Of a stretch of 64,000 bases of DNA, positions 59,201-64,000 are shown one piece after another. Position 1 is the stretch's first letter. Each line of letters opens with the position of its first letter. The stretch covers positions 1 to 64,000 of the forward strand of contig NZ_JAHKQO010000002.1 of assembly GCF_018861065.1 (NCBI RefSeq). The letters are read 5' to 3'. A model generated the notes under the pieces. It saw only the letters and a list, made by a program, of their open reading frames with translations, was not told where the DNA came from and did not search any database. This stretch comes from Paraglaciecola arctica. GTDB lineage: Bacteria; Pseudomonadota; Gammaproteobacteria; Enterobacterales; Alteromonadaceae. Position numbers and translations under genes: made by a program.

Positions 59201-59607
59201 AAAGCGACTCTTTGCAAATTAAAAAAACAGCCGATTCATCAGTATTACTTCAAGATAAAGTGATAGTGATCATCGAAAACGATGTGAATACTATTCAGGC
59301 TGTCACACATTTGTTTAAAAGCTGGGGAGCAACAATTTTTGCATTTAATAACGTCGAAGAAGCTTTAACAAAATGCACTCGTTGCCCTGATATGTTGTTT
59401 CTCGATTACCACTTAGACAACGGGGCAACAGGCATACAAGCCGCACAAATTTTGCGAACAAATTGGCAGGTCAATGTTCCCGGCGTGTTAAGCAGTGCAG
59501 ACAGAACTGAAGATGTAAGAAACCAAGCTATAGAGACAGATTTACATTACTTACCAAAACCCATAAAACCCGCAGCATTAAAGCGTTTTTTGAAACAGAT
59601 CATGTAA
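56236..59607 (+). CDS. SSS-transporter/hybrid histidine kinase, CrbS-like
   Basis: A 1123-residue protein. The N-terminal half (about 1-500) is a sodium:solute symporter-type module with about 12-13 TM segments. A PAS-like domain (about 610-720) precedes the kinase: H-box LAAAGHDLMQPFNAAS (near 774), N-box NLISNAVRYT (near 890), G-boxes DTGRGIAKEQQ and GLGLGLTIVE. The C-terminal receiver domain (about 1010-1120) has its Asp in LFLDYHL and Lys in PKPIKP. The architecture matches CrbS, which with CrbR controls acetate use in Vibrio and Pseudomonas. It lies divergent from grpE. Confidence 0.88.
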   Translation: MINVWSVSALVLCYLLVLFALAFWADKRYKGQQQHPFIYSLALGVHCTSWAFFGTTTQATQYGWAFMPTYLGVILVFLFAHPVLRKISLLCHQHQVSSLADFISLRFEKSYLLAALVTLLCLVGVIPYIALQLDSVSQSVAILVGIDVNWSGNVGAYVAIFMALFAILFGTQSLSASDKHPGLMLTVAFASVVKLLALLIVGVYVCYVMFNGVLDLFGQAQLHPKSQQIIESDSAIWVYLSHMLLGVCSMFCLPRQFHINFVENNGSEELRTARWVFPLYLCLITVFILPIGIAGHVIFDASTEVNTDIYALALPLQGGSISVALISFIGGLSAATSMVIVATLAMGIMISNNLVTPLRLKIQLQRLQKHNLTPKAVLFTRRATVVIVMSIAYLYHLDISQTAPLVKSGIIAIALLSQTLPIIVGGLYWSKRNKTAAMIALISGALCWAYWLLWPSITASYYFDPPPDDLQLASGFVLSLLVNTFCFVVFSLILPTNKDQQIGGQEEQAFSTLNQATKISKLLAVTEKVLDKERHQFLLDNLPIEQSSAYASPKLLANIENEIANQVGNVSARILLSAIAEKKDVAIEELVELVEEASHTFHFNHEVLQSSVEHIQQGICVVDVNLSLLAWNQRYIELFDYPASLIRVGIPIKDLLLFNAHRGLFGQKAKIDSEIEKRMQYMRIGSHYKFLREQENGQTIEVNGSPLPGGGFVTTYSDITDHINIQQQLQQSKQHLESRVAERTAQLETANIALDGARQEAEKANDSKSKFLAAAGHDLMQPFNAASLFASLIKEKAPNQDITDMSHNLIQSLNNAEELLSTLLDMTRLDSGVLTPNIQHFTLSELLTPLVHEFSILAQRKGIQLKYVPCSSCVTSDKKLLRRVLQNLISNAVRYTDSGKVLVVAKRHNQELKIRVYDTGRGIAKEQQQEIFKEFNQLDNQNNNQGLGLGLTIVERISTLLRHPINLTSALDHGSCFEVSVPMGAKLTKSDSLQIKKTADSSVLLQDKVIVIIENDVNTIQAVTHLFKSWGATIFAFNNVEEALTKCTRCPDMLFLDYHLDNGATGIQAAQILRTNWQVNVPGVLSSADRTEDVRNQAIETDLHYLPKPIKPAALKRFLKQIM

Positions 59608-59714
59608 ACTAATTATTAAACACTCTAGCTATGCTAGTGTTGCGTTGACATAGCATTATACCATTTCGCATATTTCCGATATGATAGGTTTTAATAAATA
59701 AATGAGAGGTGAGA

Positions 59715-61568
59715 TTGAGAATTGCAAAGCTCTTTGTGTTAACAATCATCTATTGTGTAGGTATTTTTAATACAACTCATTTATCTGCTCAGCCTATCCC
59801 AAGTATCGATGTCCGACAAGATCTGAAAAATGGCAATGCTAGCCTTGCAGGAGATTGGGCGCTTAACTGGGGTGAATGGACGCCTTTGGCCATAGTTAAT
59901 TCCCCAGAATCCAAGTTCAAGATTGTGCAGTTACCTAATTTTGTCAGTACTTTAGTGGATGAAAAAACCTTAAATAAATATCGCTTTGGTACCTATGCAC
60001 TCAAACTAAAAAATTTAAAGAGTACTTTCAAAGAACCTGTAATACGGATGCGCAATGTCAATGATGCATGGCAAGCTTGGTGGATTGACGAATCGGGTGT
60101 TACTCAATATTTAGGCGAGTCGGGCAAAATCGCAAAAGAATACGATGCTCAACAAATGCGCTTCAAGACATATATTTTGCAGTTACCTAAAAATGACGAC
60201 TCTGGCACCCTAGTTATTTACCTGTCCGCACAATTATATAGCCGTGCTGGTATGTACGGAGCCTTCGAAGTAACCGAGCTTGAACAGGCAAATAAATCCC
60301 TACTCTCCGATTTAGCGAGTCGAGTTGCATTAATTGCGATTGGTTTACTGGTGGTATTTCAGAATATTCTGTTCTTCATTTTTCGACCAAAAGAACGGGT
60401 GTTATTATTGTTAGCGATGTTTGCATTTACTGTTTTGTTGAGGGCGACGGTTTCAACCGATTATGCCTACTATCTTTTAGGGGACCCACTCCTGTTTGAT
60501 GTTTTATTAAGGTTGGAATATATCACTATAGTGTGGCCAGCAGTAGCGGGAGTGCACTTTTTTTCATGTCTGTATCCAGCTAAGTACTCTGACCTGATGA
60601 TTAAATTAGGTTATACAGTGGTGGCAATTGTAGTTAGCTTCACATTCTTAGTATCACTGCAACAAGTCGTTAGTTACCTACTCTATTATCAAGTAATATT
60701 AGGAATATTTTCTCTGTATACTTTGTGGTTAATAATTCATTCAATAATAGATAAGTCTCATCGTTCGACGCTAATGTTTGTTAGTGGTCTTATCCTATTT
60801 TTTGGGGTGATCAATGACGTAACCGCTGCCTTGTCTAGCTCCTATAATCTCTATCTTGCAGAATATACCCTGTTTTTGTTTTTGTTCGCTCAAACTCAAT
60901 ATCACTCTCTACGATTTGTATCAGCACTCGATACAGCAGAACACCTAACCGATAACTTGCAGGAAGAAGTGGCTGAAAAAACCCAAGAATTGTCTTCACG
61001 CAATCGCGAGCTTGAAGACAAAGCGAAATATTTGAAAATACAAAATGATCAGATAAAAGAGTTGTCAGAAACGGATCACCTTACCGGGCTATTCAATCGC
61101 CAAACATTTGATAGTTATTTTGAATTGCAATTTTCAGAAGCCATTACACAATCAAAAAATTTAGCCTTAGTTATGTTAGACATCGATAACTTTAAAAAAA
61201 TTAACGACACTTATGGACATCAAGTAGGAGATGAGTGTTTAAAAGCGGTGGCACAATATTTAAAGCAAGCTAATTTACGCAAGGATGATTTTATTGCTCG
61301 TTATGGTGGCGAGGAAATCGTCATAATATTAAATAATACCGATATCAAAAGCGCCCAAGAAATCTGTCAAAGAATTTGTGATGGAATGAGTCGGATTACA
61401 TTAAAACCCGAACTAAATTCTGTTGTTCTGACTGCAAGTTTTGGTTTAGCTGAAGTAAAGTTTAATGGTGCTAACAATATAGATCAGCTACTAAAATCAG
61501 CGGATGACGCGCTCTATAAGGCCAAAGCTCAAGGGAAAAACCAAGTTATTACCGCTGTGCCAGCCTAG
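59715..61568 (+). CDS. 7TMR-DISM diguanylate cyclase
   Basis: About 617 residues. After a signal peptide, an extracellular sensor domain (about 30-195, with SLAGDWALNWGEWTPL) is followed by seven TM helices (about 200-400), a coiled coil (about 405-460) and a GGDEF domain (about 460-617). The site reads ARYGGEEIVIIL, so GGEEI rather than GGDEF, with an RxxD (RKDD) inhibitory site upstream. TTG at 59715 has GAGAGG five bases before it; GTG at 59709 is an alternative. It follows the kinase by about 100 bp and could be under its control. Confidence 0.87.
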   Translation: MRIAKLFVLTIIYCVGIFNTTHLSAQPIPSIDVRQDLKNGNASLAGDWALNWGEWTPLAIVNSPESKFKIVQLPNFVSTLVDEKTLNKYRFGTYALKLKNLKSTFKEPVIRMRNVNDAWQAWWIDESGVTQYLGESGKIAKEYDAQQMRFKTYILQLPKNDDSGTLVIYLSAQLYSRAGMYGAFEVTELEQANKSLLSDLASRVALIAIGLLVVFQNILFFIFRPKERVLLLLAMFAFTVLLRATVSTDYAYYLLGDPLLFDVLLRLEYITIVWPAVAGVHFFSCLYPAKYSDLMIKLGYTVVAIVVSFTFLVSLQQVVSYLLYYQVILGIFSLYTLWLIIHSIIDKSHRSTLMFVSGLILFFGVINDVTAALSSSYNLYLAEYTLFLFLFAQTQYHSLRFVSALDTAEHLTDNLQEEVAEKTQELSSRNRELEDKAKYLKIQNDQIKELSETDHLTGLFNRQTFDSYFELQFSEAITQSKNLALVMLDIDNFKKINDTYGHQVGDECLKAVAQYLKQANLRKDDFIARYGGEEIVIILNNTDIKSAQEICQRICDGMSRITLKPELNSVVLTASFGLAEVKFNGANNIDQLLKSADDALYKAKAQGKNQVITAVPA

Positions 61569-61751
61569 TATTACCTTTATTTTTCAGCCAATAACTAAAC
61601 CGGTCTCAAACGCACTAGGGTTACAAATCTAGTGTGATTTTTACCTTCAGACGCTTTGTTAACCAGCAACAGCGTTTTTGGAACGGTGATTTCCAGTCAT
61701 ATTTGTTGCGACATTTTTGTTATAACTACTGCCGCAACCCCAGTATTAACG

Positions 61752-62519
61752 CTACTTATAGCGTGCAAGAATTGCTCCGTACGCACCACTGGATTTTAGT
61801 TGATTTAACTGCTGATTAAATTCATTGCGAAGTTTTTCGGATTTGAATAAATAACCATTAGGGCTATCGCCAAGCAAGGCAAAACGGTCTACTTCTTGTG
61901 TAGAATCAATTTCATTATTTTTTACCAGTTGAGCACGGTAATAATCAAAAATATGTGCATCCATTTGGATTACTTCAAACCTTTCTAAGAATAACATTTT
62001 GACTTGCATTGCTTGATCAAAGGTTTCACTGTAGTGGGTATGATCCTTGACCATCTTGGCGTACTCGTCACCCAAATGCACTGCCGCATCTTGCCACGAA
62101 AGTAAACTGTGGTTCTTGAGATCGTTCAACTGAGTAAATTGATAGTTATTCTTGCGTAAACTAAAGGCAAAATTTTCGTAAGAATAAGCAATATCGGAGA
62201 GGTAGCCAGGGAGATTGTACTGTTCAATAATATTGATGTTCATATCGGAAACTACATCCACATCTCCGCTTTGATAAGCTCTACTGCGACGAGCATAAGG
62301 CAAATAAAGAGGTTCTATTTCGTACCCTAACGGCGCCATTGCGGCTTCTAACAAATCGATAATGATACCTTGATTGGTATCGACTATCACCCATGGGGCC
62401 AGCACTTCACCAAAAGCCACTGTGATTTTTCCGGTGCTTTTTTCGGCTTTATTTTCGACACTATATGCTGAATTCAATACCAAGAAAAACAGCACAGTTA
62501 TGGTTACTTTCATTTGCAT
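61752..62519 (-). CDS. Periplasmic solute-binding protein, SBP_bac_3-like
   Basis: About 255 residues. An exported binding protein of the amino-acid type. Signal peptide about 1-20 (VTITVLFFLVLNSAYS), then ITVAFGEVLAPWV and LEAAMAPLGYEIEPLYLPYARR (typical lobe-1 opening) and DVDVVSDM. No ABC permease is nearby, so it may feed a sensor or be an orphan. The start was set to 62519 because GGAG lies six bases before it; a longer frame begins at 62591. On the minus strand downstream of the response regulator. Confidence 0.78.
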   Translation of the reverse strand: MQMKVTITVLFFLVLNSAYSVENKAEKSTGKITVAFGEVLAPWVIVDTNQGIIIDLLEAAMAPLGYEIEPLYLPYARRSRAYQSGDVDVVSDMNINIIEQYNLPGYLSDIAYSYENFAFSLRKNNYQFTQLNDLKNHSLLSWQDAAVHLGDEYAKMVKDHTHYSETFDQAMQVKMLFLERFEVIQMDAHIFDYYRAQLVKNNEIDSTQEVDRFALLGDSPNGYLFKSEKLRNEFNQQLNQLKSSGAYGAILARYK

Positions 62520-62709
62520 CTTACACTCCATAACAACACGGTAATTGGAAATTGCGCGGCAAATAGTAATGACTAATAGGCATGGGAACAAGTTACACTT
62601 TAGTATAACTTGTTTGTTTTACTTGAGCAAAGTTCAGCTTAAAAGTCGGTAAAAGGTGACGCAAATAACCAAGCGGATTCTTCGATTGCGAGTCAAGAAG
62701 CACATCAAA

Positions 62710-63360
62710 TTACTCCCCTATTACTGTACTCATTACACTTTTGAACATTACTCCAGCCTGCGTGCGGTTATTAAAACCTAACTTATTCAGCACCGCAGAA
62801 ACATGTTGTTTGATAGTTGACTCGCTAACCTGTAATTCAAACGCTATTTGTTTGTTCAATAACCCGTCAGCCATCAACTGTAAGACTCTAAGCTGATGGG
62901 GGGTGAGTTTTTCTAAACGTGAAGCAAAAGTAATATACGAAGAGTTATTTAGTTGCTTAACCTCATTGAGCATGTCTTCGGGAACCCAAATTTGACCGTC
63001 CAAAATTTGCTCTACTGCTTGAGTAATAATCGGTAAAGGAGTGGATTTTGGGATATAACCACTTGAGCCAAAATCTATGGCTTTTTTAATGATGTCTGGT
63101 CGTTCTTCTGCAGATACGATCACCACCAACACATCAGGATAGTTATTACGCAATACGGTCAGCCCCATGAGCCCTTGATTGCCAGGCATATTGAGGTCTA
63201 AAAAAATCAATTCGATATTTTGATGATCTTTTAATAGATCTAAGGTTTCCTCGAAATTTGCAGATTCTAAAATATTGTCACCTAAGACATTTAGCACAGC
63301 ATGTTTTAACGCGCTGCGAAATAAGGGGTGATCATCTGCCACTATGGCTTTCGCGTGCAT
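62710..63360 (-). CDS. LuxR-family response regulator, CrbR/AgmR-like
   Basis: About 216 residues. Receiver domain (about 1-120): acidic pair ADDHP, phospho-acceptor Asp in IFLDLNMPG (near 55), Ser in IVSAEE, Lys in PKSTP. A LuxR HTH follows (about 150-210) with LTPHQLRVLQLMADG and VSESTIKQHVSAVLNKLGF. This layout resembles CrbR, the partner of SSS-type kinases. I set the start at 63360 (MHAKAIVADDHPLF) with AAAGG upstream, not 63381. The probable partner kinase is at 56236-59607. Confidence 0.85.
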   Translation of the reverse strand: MHAKAIVADDHPLFRSALKHAVLNVLGDNILESANFEETLDLLKDHQNIELIFLDLNMPGNQGLMGLTVLRNNYPDVLVVIVSAEERPDIIKKAIDFGSSGYIPKSTPLPIITQAVEQILDGQIWVPEDMLNEVKQLNNSSYITFASRLEKLTPHQLRVLQLMADGLLNKQIAFELQVSESTIKQHVSAVLNKLGFNNRTQAGVMFKSVMSTVIGE

Positions 63361-63442
63361 TAATATAACCTTTAAAGACAATTACTAATAAGTACAGCCA
63401 GTAGAGTATGATTATTTTAGAGTGAAGCCAATGCGTTAACAC

Positions 63443-63466
63443 AAAAAAGGCAGCCTAAGCTGCCTT
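63443..63466 (-). terminator. Rho-independent terminator after the TonB receptor
   Basis: A stem AAGGCAGC/GCTGCCTT with loop CTAA. On the minus strand it is followed by a run of six T. It separates the receptor gene from the response regulator. Confidence 0.85.
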
Positions 63467-63483
63467 ATAATTAAGTGAAAACA

Positions 63484-64000
63484 TTAGAACCTATAACCAA
63501 GGGTTAAACTAACCGTCATAGGGTCACCATAATAACCAATCAAGGTGTTATCACCGCCTGTGCCTGCGGTGTAGCCGGTAGGATCATCAGCATTTTCAGT
63601 AACAAATTGATATCCACCTACAACGTATTCTTCGTCGGTTAAGTTTTTAGCGTGTAAACCGCCGTACCATTGACCGTCGGTGCTAGACCAAGACACACTC
63701 ACATTAAACAAACCATAACCGTCTTGGGTCACTAGACTATTTGATGTTTCAGTAATAGTGTAATCGTCACGATAGTAGTAGTTAGCATTGAAGGCGAAAT
63801 CCCCCATATCGTTTGACCAAATGTAATTGGCTGCAAAGTTAGCGGTATATTCTGGGGTGTTGGATATTGCAAAAGTATCTGAGATATCCACCGGACCCGC
63901 TTCTGTTTGTTGGATCACTTCATCAAATTCGGCGTCGATATAACCTAAGGCCATATCAAAAGTTAAGGCATCGCTAGCGGCGTAAGTAATTTCAGCTTCA
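63484..64000 (-). CDS. TonB-dependent receptor, C-terminal fragment (cut by window edge)
   Basis: The reading frame is open to the window edge; only the last ~170 residues are here. The sequence shows barrel strands such as YTANFAANYIWSNDMG and LFNVSVSWSSTDGQWYGGLHAKNLTDEEYVVGGY and ends in VSLTLGYRF, a terminal aromatic typical of outer-membrane barrels. The KNLTDEEY motif is characteristic of TonB-dependent receptors. The gene continues upstream beyond 64000; the first Met seen (63954) is internal. Confidence 0.85.
   Translation of the reverse strand, partial: EAEITYAASDALTFDMALGYIDAEFDEVIQQTEAGPVDISDTFAISNTPEYTANFAANYIWSNDMGDFAFNANYYYRDDYTITETSNSLVTQDGYGLFNVSVSWSSTDGQWYGGLHAKNLTDEEYVVGGYQFVTENADDPTGYTAGTGGDNTLIGYYGDPMTVSLTLGYRF

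Noticed and set aside
61613-61634. Hairpin CACTAG/CTAGTG after the diguanylate cyclase
   Set aside because: Six-base stem with a ten-base loop; too weak to list as a terminator, though a short T tract follows.
61634-61819. 61-codon plus-strand ORF after the diguanylate cyclase
   Set aside because: It overlaps the solute-binding gene antisense and has no signal of coding.

Overview
The window reads as chromosomal DNA of a moderately AT-rich marine gammaproteobacterium of the order Alteromonadales (a Glaciecola/Paraglaciecola/Alteromonas type is my best guess from protein style; this is inference). Evidence for a gammaproteobacterium: csiV next to mfd, the gcvA-ygdD-rlmM gene order, miaB-phoH-ybeY-corC-lnt, dapB-carA-carB-greA, grpE-dnaK-dnaJ with sigma-32 type promoters, and TonB-dependent receptors. 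I saw no rRNA, tRNA, CRISPR array, insertion sequence or prophage. Most of the window is ordinary core genome with small accessory patches between core blocks.

Layout. 1-7.8 kb: phosphoribosyltransferase, a lone lolC-type gene, a PilZ-like protein, mfd and csiV. 7.9-15.5 kb: accessory patch with a TonB-dependent receptor, a LysR regulator, a TauE permease in operon with a Tat-signal PLP aminotransferase, and a lone sulfotransferase, followed by about 560 bp of gene-free DNA that holds a degenerate 16-bp tandem repeat. 15.5-21.3 kb: nagZ overlapping a DASS anion transporter, divergent from nadK-recN-bamE. 21.5-24.6 kb: gcvA-like regulator, an alpha/beta hydrolase, ygdD (DUF423) and rlmM on the minus strand. 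24.8-32.4 kb: a small exported protein, kdsA, then miaB-phoH-ybeY-corC-lnt-GNAT. 32.4-43.5 kb: accessory and signalling genes: EamA exporter divergent from a MocR regulator, a chemoreceptor behind an NrtS-like small membrane protein, a PHB-depolymerase-type esterase, GNAT, an orphan PstS-like protein with a Pho-box-like site, a large PAS-GGDEF-EAL protein and a RidA protein. 43.6-49.7 kb: greA, carB, carA, dapB. 49.9-52.0 kb: two bPH2 membrane proteins (YdbS/YdbT type). 52.1-56.0 kb: dnaJ, dnaK, grpE. 56.2-64 kb: an SSS-transporter/hybrid histidine kinase, a 7TM diguanylate cyclase, a periplasmic solute-binding protein, a LuxR-type response regulator, and the 3' end of another TonB receptor.

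How genes work together. mfd, recN and nadK serve DNA repair and cofactor supply. lnt, bamE, lolC, kdsA, nagZ and csiV serve the cell envelope. carAB and dapB feed arginine/pyrimidine and lysine/peptidoglycan synthesis. The kinase at 56.2 kb and the regulator at 62.7 kb resemble the CrbS/CrbR acetate-switch pair, here separated by c-di-GMP and solute-sensing genes (inference). The most unusual points are the TauE + Tat-signal aminotransferase operon, the NrtS-like + chemoreceptor operon, the hydrolase inserted in the gcvA-ygdD-rlmM block, the orphan PstS with a Pho box, and several hairpins and repeats in intergenic DNA.
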